Below are positions 40,991 through 49,986 of a stretch of DNA of 64,000 nucleotides, in pieces. The notes beneath the pieces are model-generated. The model did not search any database and had not been told where the DNA came from. It saw nothing but the letters and a program-made list of their open reading frames with translations. The stretch spans positions 1 to 64,000 of the forward strand of contig NZ_JARFTP010000008.1 in NCBI RefSeq assembly GCF_029167375.1, written 5' to 3'. A program made the position numbers and the translations under genes. Source of the DNA: Tsukamurella sp. 8F (lineage in GTDB: Bacteria > Actinomycetota > Actinomycetes > Mycobacteriales > Mycobacteriaceae). Each line of letters opens with the position of its first letter. Position 1 is the stretch's first letter.

Positions 40991-42033
40991 ATGTCGTCGA
41001 AGTCGGTGCTCTTGCGCAGCGGCTCACGCCGGACGGGCGCTGGAGCGCCGACGTGGTGTGAAGCGCTGACCTGACCCGACCCGCCGACCGGCGCAGGTGA
41101 GGCCACCGACGACGCAGGCGCGACGGCGCCCGACCCGGTGACCGTGGGCGATGCCTCGTCATCGGGCAACTCGCTCCAGTCCTCGCGGCCTACACCCTTG
41201 CGCCGGTCGTGGACACGCGCGATCTGCACTGCGATCTCGAACAGAACGATCAACGCGGCGGCTAGGGCGATCATCGAGAACGGGTCCGACGCCGGGTTCG
41301 CGACGGCGGCGAACACCACGAGCGCGAACATGATGCCCCGGCGCCACTTCTTGAGGCGTGAATAGGGCAGGACGCCGACCAGGTTGAGGGCGAGGATGAG
41401 CAGCGGCACCTCGAAACTGAAGCCGAAGATGACCAGCAGATTGAGCAGGAACGAGAAGTACTCCTTGCCGGACAGGGCGGTCACCTGGACCTCGCTGCCG
41501 ACCGACAGCAGGAACGAGAACGCGTGTGCCACCACGAAGTACGCGAGTACTGAGCCCGCGATGAACAGCCCGGCGGCGACGGTGACGAACCAGTACGCAT
41601 AGCGCCGCTCGTGCTTGTGCAGCCCGGGAACGATGAACGCCCACAGCTGGTAGAACCAGAACGGTGATGCCAGGATCACGCCCGCGGTGATTCCGACCTT
41701 GAGGCGCAGCATGAACTGGTCGAACACGCCCGTGGCCAGCAGACGGCATTCGCCGTCGCCGGTCAGGTCGGCGCGCATGTGCGCGGGGAGCGAGCAGTAC
41801 GGGCCGCGGATCAACTCACCTAGGGACTCGATCGGGCCGACGCGGTGGGTGTACCAGAAGAAGCCGACGAGCGCGCCCAGGAACACGAACAGCAGGGCGA
41901 AGATCAGCCGGTGGCGCAGCTCGTAGAGATGCTCGACGATGGTCATCGAGCCGTCGGGGTTGACCTTTCCCCGGCGGCGGCGCGGGTCGAGAGGGATACG
42001 CACGGATCGCAGTAGAGGCACAACGGAACGCAC
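40984..42033 (-). CDS. tatC: Sec-independent translocase subunit TatC
   Basis: A 349-residue six-helix membrane protein that recognises twin-arginine signal peptides with TatA/TatB. Landmarks are [19 protein letters not shown] before helix 1, [37 protein letters not shown], the conserved [23 protein letters not shown] loop, and SDPFSM. The C-terminal tail from about residue 280 is Pro/Ala/Val-rich and extra to the core, as in mycobacteria. GTG 42033 is used. A perfect CCCGC-TCAG-GCGGG hairpin (42033-42046) sits right at this start and could modulate translation after tatA. Confidence 0.95.
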   Translation of the reverse strand: MRSVVPLLRSVRIPLDPRRRRGKVNPDGSMTIVEHLYELRHRLIFALLFVFLGALVGFFWYTHRVGPIESLGELIRGPYCSLPAHMRADLTGDGECRLLATGVFDQFMLRLKVGITAGVILASPFWFYQLWAFIVPGLHKHERRYAYWFVTVAAGLFIAGSVLAYFVVAHAFSFLLSVGSEVQVTALSGKEYFSFLLNLLVIFGFSFEVPLLILALNLVGVLPYSRLKKWRRGIMFALVVFAAVANPASDPFSMIALAAALIVLFEIAVQIARVHDRRKGVGREDWSELPDDEASPTVTGSGAVAPASSVASPAPVGGSGQVSASHHVGAPAPVRREPLRKSTDFDDIL

Positions 42034-42063
42034 CCGCTCAGGCGGGCGCGTTCATGCGTGCGA

Positions 42064-42330
42064 TCAGGCCGACTGGCGGCCGGGGTCGGTGGGGGTCGGC
42101 TTCGCGAGTGGATCGACGGTCACGGAGTCGGCGGACTCCGACTTCGCGGCGATCTGCTGCGGCGTCGGGGCCTCGGACTGGCCGTCGTTCTTCATCTCGT
42201 TGATCTCCGACTTGAAGATGCGCATGGAGCGACCGAGGCCGCGTGCGGCGTCCGGGAGCTTCTTGGAGCCGAAGATGATCACTGCGACCACCAACACGAC
42301 GATGATGTGCCACGGCTGAAGTGCGCCCAT
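42064..42330 (-). CDS. tatA: Sec-independent translocase subunit TatA
   Basis: An 88-residue TatA/E protein. A single membrane helix (about residues 7-20, [13 protein letters not shown]) is followed by the [16 protein letters not shown] hinge and amphipathic helix, then a charged tail. It forms the translocation pore of the Tat system with TatC encoded 30 bp downstream. An AAAGGG ribosome binding site precedes ATG 42330, and a minus-strand -10-like TATGCT lies at 42368-42373, giving a conventional leader of roughly 30 nt. No TatB is in the window. Confidence 0.95.
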   Translation of the reverse strand: MGALQPWHIIVVLVVAVIIFGSKKLPDAARGLGRSMRIFKSEINEMKNDGQSEAPTPQQIAAKSESADSVTVDPLAKPTPTDPGRQSA

Positions 42331-42367
42331 GATGCCCTTTCAAGAGTGGAACAGCGGACGGTTTCGA

Positions 42368-42373
42368 GCATAC
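42368..42373 (-). promoter_or_regulatory. Putative -10 of tatA-tatC promoter
   Basis: TATGCT on the minus strand lies in the 90-bp pafC-tatA gap. It follows a TCGCG-CTG-CGCGA hairpin (42391-42403) that could terminate the paf transcript. Confidence 0.4.
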
Positions 42374-42420
42374 CCGACGGCACCGGAGGGTCGCGCTGCG
42401 CGATTCGCCGGCGAGAGCGC

Positions 42421-43380
42421 CTAGCTGTAGTTGGCGAGCCCGGCCCGTGCGCGTGCCACGACCGCCGCGGCGAGCGGTTCCGGAGCGAGCACGGCGATCT
42501 CGCCGCCGAACCCGGTGACGAACCGGGCCATCCACTCCTCGTCGGCATAGCGCATGGTCGCGGTGACGGCGCCGTCCGCGTCGGGCTCGCCGACCACGGT
42601 CAGCGGGTGGTATTCGAGCGCCCATGCCGCCCGGTGGCCCAGACGCAACGTCGCGGTCTCGAGCTCCGAGTCCTCGGCGTCGTCGAACAGACTCGCCTGC
42701 GACCCCAGGCCCTCGGGCACCGTCGCGGGTTCGTCGAGCGCGGTCGCCGCGTCGATGCGGTCGAGCCGGAACATGCGGATGCCGGCGCTGTCGCGGCACC
42801 AGGCGCGCAGGTACGAGCGGCCGTCGAAGGTCTTGATCTCGATCGGGTCGACGGTGCGGTCGCCCGTCGAATCGCGGGACTCCGTGTAATAGCGCAGAGC
42901 GAGCGCCCGCCGGTCCTTCACCGCCGCTCGGACCGTCGCCGTGGTAGCGGCCTCTTCTGCCTCATCGGAGGCCTGCACGACCCCGACGACGTCCGGGTCG
43001 GCGTCGGCGACGGCCGCTCGGATCTTCTCGATCGCGCGCAGAACGGCGGCGGGGTCTGCCTGGCCGTCCGTCTCGGCCAACATGCCGAGCGAGAAGAGCA
43101 GCGAGGACGCCTCGTTGCGCGTCATCTTGAGCGGTCGATCGATCCCCGCCGCGTACGTGACCACCGCGCTCGTGTCGCCCATGTCGACGTCGATCAGGTC
43201 ACCCGGCATGCCGCCGGGCAGGCCACAGAAGAAGATCGCTTCGAGATCGCGCCGGATCGTCTCGGGTGTGGTGCCCAGGTCCGAGGCCGCCTTCTGGTAC
43301 GTCGCGCCCGGGTTGGCCACGTAGTACGGCACCAGCGCCAGCCATCGGTTGAGCCGGCTCAGCATCGCTTCCTTGGCCAT
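42421..43380 (-). CDS. pafC: WYL-domain regulator PafC
   Basis: A 319-residue protein with an N-terminal winged HTH (LSRLNRWLALVPYYVANPG, then ASDLGTTPETIRRDLEAIF) and a WYL sensory domain (about 140-220). DPIEIKTFDGRSYLRAWCRD holds the WYL-like core, and a WCX-type C-terminal domain follows. With PafB it forms the heterodimer that activates the LexA-independent DNA-damage regulon in mycobacteria. It starts immediately after the pafB stop (TGA-ATG, no gap). Confidence 0.92.
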   Translation of the reverse strand: MAKEAMLSRLNRWLALVPYYVANPGATYQKAASDLGTTPETIRRDLEAIFFCGLPGGMPGDLIDVDMGDTSAVVTYAAGIDRPLKMTRNEASSLLFSLGMLAETDGQADPAAVLRAIEKIRAAVADADPDVVGVVQASDEAEEAATTATVRAAVKDRRALALRYYTESRDSTGDRTVDPIEIKTFDGRSYLRAWCRDSAGIRMFRLDRIDAATALDEPATVPEGLGSQASLFDDAEDSELETATLRLGHRAAWALEYHPLTVVGEPDADGAVTATMRYADEEWMARFVTGFGGEIAVLAPEPLAAAVVARARAGLANYS

Positions 43381-44370
43381 TCAGGCCTTCCCCGCTCCGG
43401 CCGCGCCGGTCAGCCTCACGATCACCGCATCCCGCAACTCCGGCGGCTCGAGCACAACGGCGTCGGGGCCGAGCCCGGCCACCTGCCGGGCGGTGTTCTC
43501 GACCGATCCGATCCGTACGGTCACCTCGGTACCCGGCCGGTCGCGGAACTCCGATTCCGCCGACGACGATGCCGCCCGCCGCAATGCGTTCCCGCGGCCG
43601 GGAGCCAGCCAGATCCGGGCCTCACCCTCCCCGTCGGTGTATTGGCTCAAGGTGTCGGCGAGCTCGTCGCGCGCGTCGAAGCCCTCGGGGGGTGTCACCG
43701 TCGCCGGGTCGTCGAGAACGGATACCGCGCCGATGCGCGAGCCCTTGAAGATCCGCACGCCGTCGCGGACCGCGTCGTGCCCCACGAGGTACCAGGTACC
43801 ACGCCGGGTGATCACCGCCCACGGGTGCAGCGTGCGGTCCACGAACGGCCGGGTGCGGTCCGGGCGGTGGGCGAACCGTACGACCCGGTGCTCGGTGATG
43901 CCGGCCAGGAGGCGACTGAGCGCTGCCTCGGCCCCACTGCCCGCGGCGAGAGGCGTGCTCAGTCCTGCCGCAGCACCGGGGCCGTCGACCTCGATCCCGC
44001 TGGCCTTGAGTTTGACCAGCGCCGCCTGGTTCGCCTGCGTGAGCTCGGAGCTGCCCCACATCGCGGCGGCCACTGCGACCGCGGCGGACTCGTCCGGATC
44101 CAGGTCGATGGGGTCCATCTCGTACTCGTCCGGACGGATCCGATACCCGTCCTCACCGTTGATGCGCGACGTCTTGCCGATCTCGAGCGGGATGCCCATC
44201 TCGCGCAGGTCCTTCTTGTCGCGCTCGAACATCCGGTTGAATGCATCGTCGGACTGGTCCTCGTACCCGTCGACCTTCTCGCGGATCGTCTGCGCCGACA
44301 CGTACCGCGTCGTCCACTTCAGGTAGATCAGGAGGTTGAACAACCTCGCGATGCGCTGCGTCTTGGCCAC
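43381..44370 (-). CDS. pafB: WYL-domain regulator PafB
   Basis: A 329-residue partner of PafC with the same HTH-WYL-WCX build. The N-terminus is RIARLFNLLIYLKWTTRYVS, and the WYL segment is HPWAVITRRGTWYLVGHDAV, matching the HP-x-G-x-WYL signature well. GTG 44370 is preceded by a minus-strand TAGGCT (44377-44382) six bases upstream and lies 18 bp after the pafA stop, so pafB-pafC may be transcribed from its own leaderless promoter as well as from the pafA transcript. Confidence 0.93.
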   Translation of the reverse strand: MAKTQRIARLFNLLIYLKWTTRYVSAQTIREKVDGYEDQSDDAFNRMFERDKKDLREMGIPLEIGKTSRINGEDGYRIRPDEYEMDPIDLDPDESAAVAVAAAMWGSSELTQANQAALVKLKASGIEVDGPGAAAGLSTPLAAGSGAEAALSRLLAGITEHRVVRFAHRPDRTRPFVDRTLHPWAVITRRGTWYLVGHDAVRDGVRIFKGSRIGAVSVLDDPATVTPPEGFDARDELADTLSQYTDGEGEARIWLAPGRGNALRRAASSSAESEFRDRPGTEVTVRIGSVENTARQVAGLGPDAVVLEPPELRDAVIVRLTGAAGAGKA

Positions 44371-44376
44371 GGCACC

Positions 44377-44382
44377 AGCCTA
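44377..44382 (-). promoter_or_regulatory. -10 element for leaderless pafB
   Basis: TAGGCT on the minus strand lies six bases before GTG 44370, inside the short pafA-pafB gap. Confidence 0.5.
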
Positions 44383-44388
44383 ATTGAG

Positions 44389-45747
44389 TCAGAGCGACGC
44401 GATGAGCCGCTCGACACGCTCGTCGACACTACGAAACGGGTCCTTGCACAGGACCGTGCGCTGCGCCTGGTCGTTCAGCTTGAGATGCACCCAGTCGACG
44501 GTGAAGTCCCGGCCGGCCGCCTGTGCCGCTGTGATGAACTCCCCGCGCAGCTTCGCGCGTGTCGTCTGTGGCGGCGTCGAGACGGCGTCGGCGATCGCCT
44601 CGTCGGTGGTGACGCGGGCCGCCAGCCCCTTCCGTTGCAGCAGATCGAAGACGCCGCGGCCGCGCTTGATGTCGTGGTACGCCAGATCGAGTTGCGCGAT
44701 CTTGGGATCGGCGAGATCCATTCCGAACTTCTCCTGGTAGCGCTGGAACAACTTGCGCTTGATGACCCAGTCGACCTCGGTGTCGACCTCGCTGAAGTCC
44801 TGCGTCTCGACGGCGTCCAGCACGCGACCCCACAGGTCGACGACGCGTTCGATCTGCTCGTTCGGCTCGCGCGTGGCGAGGTACTCGACGGCGCGGTCGT
44901 GGTACTCGCGCTGGATGTCCAGGGCCCCCGCCGTGCGCCCGCCCGCGAGGCGCACGGCGTGCTTACCGGTGACGTCGTGGCTCACCTCACGGATGGCTCG
45001 AATCGGGTTGTCGAGTGCGAAATCCCGGAACTGTACGCCCGCCTCGATCATCTCCAGGACGAGTGCGGCACTGCCGACCTTGAGCATCGTGGTGGTCTCG
45101 GCCATGTTGGAGTCGCCGACGATGACGTGCAGACGACGGTACTTCTCGGCGTCGGCGTGCGGCTCGTCGCGCGTGTTGATGATCGGCCGGCTGCGGGTGG
45201 TGGCGGACGAGACGCCCTCCCAGATGTGCTCGGCGCGCTGGCTCAGGCAGAATGTCGCGGTCTTGGGGGTGTGCAGCACCTTGCCCGCGCCGCAGATCAG
45301 CTGGCGGGTGACGAGGAAGGGCAGGAGCACGTCCGCGATGCGGGAGAACTCGCCGACGCGGCCTACGAGGTAGTTCTCGTGGCAGCCGTACGAGTTGCCG
45401 GCCGAGTCGGTGTTGTTCTTGAACAGGTAGATGTCGCCGCCGATGCCCTCGTCGGTGAGACGCTTCTCGGCATCGAGGAGCAGGTCCTCGAGGACGCGTT
45501 CGCCTGCGCGATCATGCGTGACGAGTTGGAGCAGCGAGTCGCATTCGGCGGTTGCGTACTCGGGGTGGCTGCCGACGTCGAGGTACAGCCGGGCGCCGTT
45601 CTGGAGGAACACGTTGGACGAGCGTCCCCACGAGACGACACGCCGGAACAGGTACCGGGCGATCTCGTCCGGGCTCAGGCGTCGGTGTCCGTGGAACGTG
45701 CACGTGACACCGAACTCGGTCTCGATTCCCATGATTCGCCGCTGCAC
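44389..45747 (-). CDS. pafA: Pup-protein ligase PafA
   Basis: A 452-residue carboxylate-amine ligase of the glutamine-synthetase fold. It joins the C-terminal glutamate of Pup to lysines of target proteins using ATP. Strong landmarks are [20 protein letters not shown] (Mg-binding Glu), [54 protein letters not shown] and the C-terminal [19 protein letters not shown]. The length equals the M. tuberculosis protein if GTG 45747 is used. That start has a minus-strand -10-like TATGTT (45754-45759) six bases upstream and no ribosome binding site. Confidence 0.97.
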   Translation of the reverse strand: MQRRIMGIETEFGVTCTFHGHRRLSPDEIARYLFRRVVSWGRSSNVFLQNGARLYLDVGSHPEYATAECDSLLQLVTHDRAGERVLEDLLLDAEKRLTDEGIGGDIYLFKNNTDSAGNSYGCHENYLVGRVGEFSRIADVLLPFLVTRQLICGAGKVLHTPKTATFCLSQRAEHIWEGVSSATTRSRPIINTRDEPHADAEKYRRLHVIVGDSNMAETTTMLKVGSAALVLEMIEAGVQFRDFALDNPIRAIREVSHDVTGKHAVRLAGGRTAGALDIQREYHDRAVEYLATREPNEQIERVVDLWGRVLDAVETQDFSEVDTEVDWVIKRKLFQRYQEKFGMDLADPKIAQLDLAYHDIKRGRGVFDLLQRKGLAARVTTDEAIADAVSTPPQTTRAKLRGEFITAAQAAGRDFTVDWVHLKLNDQAQRTVLCKDPFRSVDERVERLIASL

Positions 45748-45753
45748 CCCTCG

Positions 45754-45759
45754 AACATA
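45754..45759 (-). promoter_or_regulatory. -10 element for leaderless pafA
   Basis: TATGTT on the minus strand lies six bases before GTG 45747, in the 66-bp gap after prcA. Confidence 0.55.
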
Positions 45760-45813
45760 CCGCGCGGGTCTACGGCCCACTGCGCAGCGTTGTGCGAGAG
45801 CGCCGCGGCGCAG

Positions 45814-46542
45814 TCAGGGCAGCAGGTCCGCGACCTCCGCGGGCCTCAGGCGCTTGAAGGTGCGGCGTGGCCGACGCCGATCCAGCAGCGCCACCTCGAG
45901 TTCCAGCTCGGTGAACGCCTTGGCTTCGCCGTTCGGCGACGTGGAGTTCCCCGAGGCGGGTGGCGGCGCGCCGAGCGCCTTCACGGCCAGCCGGAAGGCG
46001 GTCTGGAGATCCTGGTCCTCGACGTACTCCTCGGACATGACGGCAGCGACCGGCTCGGTCTGCCCGCCCATCACGAGGTACCGCTTCTCATCCGCGATCG
46101 ATCCGTCGTAACCGATGCGGAAGAGCTGAGCCGGTAGCTGGGACTCCGGCGGCGGGACCTCGGCCACGCACAGCTCCACCTCGTACGGCTTCGGCTGCTC
46201 CGTGAACACCATGCCCAGCGTGGACGCATACGCGTTCGCGAGCGAACGCCCCGTGACATCGGCACGGTCGTACTGGTAGCCGCGCGTATCCGCGTGCTGG
46301 ATCCCCGCACGGCGCAGCGACTCGAACTCGTTGTACTTGCCCACTGCGGCGAAACCGATGCGATCGTAGATCTCCGAGACCTTGTTGAGGGTCGCAGACG
46401 AGTTGTCCGCGACGAACAGCACACCGTCCGCGAACTTCTGAACCACGACGCTGCGGCCGCGTGCGATCCCCTTGCGCGCCAGCTCCGAGCGGTCGCGCAT
46501 GATCTGCTCGGCCGACGCGTAGTACGGCATCGACATGCTCAT
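45814..46542 (-). CDS. prcA: Proteasome alpha subunit PrcA
   Basis: A 242-residue alpha-type 20S subunit that forms the gated outer rings. The N-terminus [21 protein letters not shown] forms the gate, [19 protein letters not shown] the first strands, and [40 protein letters not shown] and [17 protein letters not shown] follow. As expected for an alpha subunit there is no N-terminal catalytic Thr. ATG 46542 (or 46536, two codons later) overlaps the prcB stop by 4 bp. Confidence 0.96.
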   Translation of the reverse strand: MSMSMPYYASAEQIMRDRSELARKGIARGRSVVVQKFADGVLFVADNSSATLNKVSEIYDRIGFAAVGKYNEFESLRRAGIQHADTRGYQYDRADVTGRSLANAYASTLGMVFTEQPKPYEVELCVAEVPPPESQLPAQLFRIGYDGSIADEKRYLVMGGQTEPVAAVMSEEYVEDQDLQTAFRLAVKALGAPPPASGNSTSPNGEAKAFTELELEVALLDRRRPRRTFKRLRPAEVADLLP

Positions 46543-47321
46543 CGGTTCTCCTCACCGCGCCGTGCTGCGACGACGCGCTCGGTCGCGGCCTCGACCTCCA
46601 GCTCGGGAACGTCCTCGGCGCCGTCCGCGGTGATGCGGACCGCCGTCGGGTACAGCCCCCGAATGACGTCCGGGCCACCGGTTGCGGTGTCGTCGTCAGC
46701 GGCGTCGAACAGGGCCTCGGCCGCTGCCTCAAGGGCACGGCCGCCGTCCAGGCCGGCGCGGTACAGCTTCTTGAGCGACGACTTGGCATAGGCGGAGCCC
46801 GAGCCGATGGCGTGGTACTGCCGCTCGTCGTGCCAATCCCCGGTGGGGTCGTAACTGACGATGCGGCCCGCATCCGCCGAGAGGTCGAAGCCCACCAGCA
46901 GCGGCAGCGCGACGAGACCCTGCATAGCGGCTGGGAAGTTGCCGCGGACCATCCCGCCGAGGCGATTCGCCTTGCCGCCGAACGTCAGCGGCACGCCCTC
47001 GATCTTCTCGTAGTGCTCGAGCTCCACCGTGAAGAGCTTGACGATCTGCTTGGCGATACCCGCCGTGCCTGCGATGCCGACCGCCGTGTGATCGTCGGTG
47101 ATGTAGGTCTTGCGGATGTCGCGCTGCGCGATGAGATTACCCATCGTCGCGCGGCGGTCGCCTGCCAGCAGCACGCCACCGTCGAAGGCGAGCGCGACGA
47201 TGGTCGTGCCGTGCGGTAGGTGCTCCGTGGGGGCGATCGGGGCACCCGGGAGAGACTCAGGCGACGTCCGCGCCAGATGCTCGGCGAACGATGATCCCAC
47301 GCCCCGCAGCGGCCCCGTCAC
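46539..47321 (-). CDS. prcB: Proteasome beta subunit PrcB
   Basis: A 260-residue beta-type 20S subunit. A 38-residue propeptide ends in HG, and the mature protein begins with the catalytic Thr39 in [20 protein letters not shown]. Other signatures are [40 protein letters not shown] and [13 protein letters not shown]. Autocleavage exposes Thr39 on ring assembly. GTG 47321 overlaps the pup stop (GTGA), giving the pup-prcB-prcA coupled order seen across Mycobacteriales. Confidence 0.97.
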   Translation of the reverse strand: MTGPLRGVGSSFAEHLARTSPESLPGAPIAPTEHLPHGTTIVALAFDGGVLLAGDRRATMGNLIAQRDIRKTYITDDHTAVGIAGTAGIAKQIVKLFTVELEHYEKIEGVPLTFGGKANRLGGMVRGNFPAAMQGLVALPLLVGFDLSADAGRIVSYDPTGDWHDERQYHAIGSGSAYAKSSLKKLYRAGLDGGRALEAAAEALFDAADDDTATGGPDVIRGLYPTAVRITADGAEDVPELEVEAATERVVAARRGEENR

Positions 47322-47515
47322 TGCCCGCCCTTCTGCACATACGCGCGCACGAAGTCCTCGGCGTTCTCCTCGAGGACGTCGTCGATCTCGTCCAGCAGGT
47401 CGTCGGTGTCGTCGGTGGCCTTCTCGAGACGCTCCTGCCCGGCACCTCCCGACGGCGCCGCGACATCGTCGTCCTCGTCGCCGCCACCACCGCGCTTGGT
47501 CTGTTCCTGAGCCAT
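47318..47515 (-). CDS. pup: Prokaryotic ubiquitin-like protein Pup
   Basis: A 65-residue, acidic, intrinsically disordered modifier. It begins [12 protein letters not shown], has the coiled ARC-binding segment [19 protein letters not shown] and ends in GGQ. The final Gln must be deamidated to Glu by Dop before PafA can conjugate it. ATG 47515 matches the mycobacterial start; an in-frame ATG five codons upstream overlaps the GGAG ribosome binding site. It heads the pup-prcB-prcA unit. Confidence 0.97.
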   Translation of the reverse strand: MAQEQTKRGGGGDEDDDVAAPSGGAGQERLEKATDDTDDLLDEIDDVLEENAEDFVRAYVQKGGQ

Positions 47516-47610
47516 AACCGTCTCCTTCACCGCAAACCAATCTCCCCATCGACCCTACCGGGCGCGACGGCCGACACGCTGCGACACGACGTCAGTGCAC
47601 CTGGCGCGCA

Positions 47611-47616
47611 TACACT
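47611..47616 (+). promoter_or_regulatory. -10 element for leaderless membrane-protein gene
   Basis: TACACT lies six bases before GTG 47623, the standard leaderless spacing. It is divergent from pup. Confidence 0.6.
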
Positions 47617-47622
47617 GCGGGC

Positions 47623-48009
47623 GTGGACCCCTACCTCCCGAACCACCCCCAGGAACCCGTCCTGGTGACGATCGGCGACATCCACGTCACCGCAACGCAG
47701 GTCATCACGCCGGTCGGTGCGTTCCCCCTGGAGGGCAGCCGTTGGGTCGCCGTCGACCAGGTGGGCGTCGAGCGCAGGATCCCGAGCTGGGCGGTCATCG
47801 CCACGGTGGTCGGGTTCTTCTTCGTCGCTTGCGTCTCGCTGCTCTTCCTCCTGGTCAAGGAGCAGCGGACGGTCGTCTACAGCACGCAGGTCACAGTCGT
47901 CGGCCCGCAGGGGCAGACCTATACGACGACGGTGCCCGTCGGTTCCCCGGCCGCGGCGGCCGATATAGCCGGGCGCCTCTCCTACGTCCGCGCGCTGGGC
48001 TCGGCCTGA
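47623..48009 (+). CDS. Small single-pass membrane protein of unknown function
   Basis: A 128-residue protein, the only plus-strand gene between helY and the thioesterase. An N-terminal PH-like or DUF6232-like segment (VLVTIGDIHVTATQVITPVG, then WVAVDQVGVERR) precedes one membrane helix at about residues 56-78. A short outer beta segment follows (VVYSTQVTVVGPQGQTYTTT). The start GTG 47623 is supported by the TACACT -10 six bases upstream. It is divergent from pup (107-bp gap) and overlaps the convergent Ddn-like gene by 28 bp. I do not recognise the function; the family label is tentative. Confidence 0.7.
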   Translation: MDPYLPNHPQEPVLVTIGDIHVTATQVITPVGAFPLEGSRWVAVDQVGVERRIPSWAVIATVVGFFFVACVSLLFLLVKEQRTVVYSTQVTVVGPQGQTYTTTVPVGSPAAAADIAGRLSYVRALGSA

Positions 48010-48473
48010 CCGCGGGTTCCGACCGGGGACAGCACGCAGACCGGTATGGGCCGGCGGGTCATCGTCTGGTACTGGGAATAGCGGCCGCGGTTGGCCCGAT
48101 CGGCCAGTTCGAAGAGGCGGGCGTAACCGTCGTCGCCTGGTACGAGGGTGGTCACCCGAGCACGCATACGACGTGTGCCCACTCGCAGCCCGACCTCGCC
48201 CGCCGCACGGATGTTGTGGTACCAGGCCGGGTTACGCGGCGCTCCACCCGCGGACGCGACGACGACGTAGTCGTCGCCGTCGCTCGCGTATGTGAGCACG
48301 GTGCTGCGCGGCTCCCCCGACTTCGCGCCGACCGTCTCGACGATCAGGTTCGGTACGCCCAGCAACCTGTGCCCGACTCGCCCACCGGACCCGATGTAGA
48401 TGCGTCCGTGGAGATGCAGTACCTCCGTGAACGCCTTGCGGTACGCCCGTGCCAGCTTCTTCTCGATGTCCAT
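47982..48473 (-). CDS. Ddn-like F420-dependent nitroreductase/quinone reductase
   Basis: A 163-residue split-barrel protein of the deazaflavin (F420H2)-dependent nitroreductase family. Family landmarks are GGRVGHRLLGVPNLIVETVG, AKSGEPRSTVLTYASDGDDY, VVASAGGAPRNPAWYHNIRA and the C-terminal YSQYQTMTRRPIPVCVL. Members reduce menaquinone and nitroimidazoles such as pretomanid; the native role is thought to be quinone reduction under oxidative stress. It starts 2 bp after the dop stop, so it is in the dop transcript. I know of no Ddn gene at this place in M. tuberculosis. Confidence 0.88.
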   Translation of the reverse strand: MDIEKKLARAYRKAFTEVLHLHGRIYIGSGGRVGHRLLGVPNLIVETVGAKSGEPRSTVLTYASDGDDYVVVASAGGAPRNPAWYHNIRAAGEVGLRVGTRRMRARVTTLVPGDDGYARLFELADRANRGRYSQYQTMTRRPIPVCVLSPVGTRGQAEPSART

Positions 48474-48475
48474 GG

Positions 48476-49969
48476 TCAGCCCTTCAGGGAATCGACGAGG
48501 TCACGTGCCGATGCGGAGTCGTCGAGCAGGCGCTCGACATGGTCGCGGGTACCGCGGAGCGGCTCCATCGTGGGGATGCGGACGAGCGAGTCCGCACCGA
48601 TGTCGAAGATGACGGAGTCCCAGCTCGCGGCGGCGATGTCGGCGCCGAATCGCCGCATACATTCGCCCCGGAAGTATGCGCGAGTCGACTCGGGCGGGCT
48701 CGTGATCGCATCCAGCACCTGCTGCTCCGTCACCAAGCGTTTCATCGAGCCTCGGGCGACGAGACGGTTGTACAGCCCCTTGTCCAGGCGGACGTCCGAG
48801 TACTGCAGGTCGACGAGTGCGAGTTTCGGTGCGGCCCAGCCCAGGCCCTCACGCTGCCGGAGCCCCTCGAGCACCCGGAGCTTGGCCGGCCAGTCGAGCG
48901 TGTCCGACAGCCCCATGGGGTCGTCCGCGAGCCGATCGAGGACGCTCACCCAGGTCGCGTGGACGTGCAGCGCGCGCTCATCGTCCGATCCCGCCAGCAG
49001 CTTGCCGACCCGCTCGGCGTAGATGCGCTGGATGTCGATCGCCGTCATCCGGCGGCCGTCGCGAAGCGGTACGAGTTGCTTCAGCGAGACGTCGTGCGAG
49101 ACGTCGTGCACCGATGTGACGGCATGCTCCAGCTCGAGGTCGGAGAGGTCAACACCGGCCTCTATGAGATCGAGTACCAGGGCCGTGGTGCCCACCTTGA
49201 GATACGTGGCCGTCTCCGCGAGGTTCGCGTCCCCGATTATCACGTGCAGGCGCCGGTACTTGTCGGGATCCGCATGCGGTTCGTCGCGAGTGTTGATGAT
49301 GCCGCGCTTGAGCGTCGTCTCCAAGCCGACCTCGACCTCGATGTAGTCGGCGCGCTGGGACAGCTGGAACCCGGCGTCGTCACCGGACTGCCCCAACCCG
49401 ACACGCCCGCTACCGCAGAACACCTGACGCGTCACGAAGAAGGGCGTGAGCCCGGTGACGATCGACGGGAACGACGTGTCGCGGCGCATCAGATAGTTCT
49501 CGTGTGTGCCGTATGACGCGCCCTTGCCGTCGATGTTGTTCTTGTACAGCTGCAACTGCGGGACGCCCGGCACGGACGCCGCGTGTCGTGCGGCCGCCTC
49601 CATGACCCGCTCCCCCGACTTGTCCCAGATGACCGCGTCCATCGGGTCGGTCACCTCGGGCGCCGAGTACTCGGGGTGCGCGTGGTCCACGTACAGCCGC
49701 GCGCCGTTCGTGAGGATCATGTTCGCGGCGCCGATCTCGTCCGCGTCGACGATGGGCGCCGGTCCGTTGTTGCGCCCCAGATCGAATCCGCGGGCGTCGC
49801 GCAGCGGCGACTCGACCTCGTAGTCCCAGCGGGTGCGCTTGGCCCTCGGGACTCCGGCGGCCGCCGCGTACGCGAGGACCGCCTGGGTCGACGTCAGGAT
49901 CGGGTTGGCGGACGGGTCCCGCGGCGCGGATATTCCGTACTCCACCTCGGTGCCGATGATGCGCTGCAT
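48476..49969 (-). CDS. dop: Pup deamidase/depupylase Dop
   Basis: A 497-residue PafA homologue that deamidates the C-terminal Gln of Pup and removes Pup from substrates. [20 protein letters not shown] is the start. The Dop loop region [55 protein letters not shown] and [19 protein letters not shown] follow. A -10-like TAGCCT (49977-49982, minus strand) lies seven bases before ATG 49969, only 17 bp after the FHA-ABC gene. The next gene downstream is the Ddn-like gene rather than pup. Confidence 0.97.
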   Translation of the reverse strand: MQRIIGTEVEYGISAPRDPSANPILTSTQAVLAYAAAAGVPRAKRTRWDYEVESPLRDARGFDLGRNNGPAPIVDADEIGAANMILTNGARLYVDHAHPEYSAPEVTDPMDAVIWDKSGERVMEAAARHAASVPGVPQLQLYKNNIDGKGASYGTHENYLMRRDTSFPSIVTGLTPFFVTRQVFCGSGRVGLGQSGDDAGFQLSQRADYIEVEVGLETTLKRGIINTRDEPHADPDKYRRLHVIIGDANLAETATYLKVGTTALVLDLIEAGVDLSDLELEHAVTSVHDVSHDVSLKQLVPLRDGRRMTAIDIQRIYAERVGKLLAGSDDERALHVHATWVSVLDRLADDPMGLSDTLDWPAKLRVLEGLRQREGLGWAAPKLALVDLQYSDVRLDKGLYNRLVARGSMKRLVTEQQVLDAITSPPESTRAYFRGECMRRFGADIAAASWDSVIFDIGADSLVRIPTMEPLRGTRDHVERLLDDSASARDLVDSLKG

Positions 49970-49986
49970 ACCGCCCAGGCTAGCGA

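Noticed and set aside
42058-46137. A plus-strand open frame of 1359 codons across pafC, pafB, pafA and prcA
   Set aside because: It is antisense to four unmistakable genes. Long antisense frames are expected at this GC content, and the product has the Arg/Asp/His-rich composition of a shadow.
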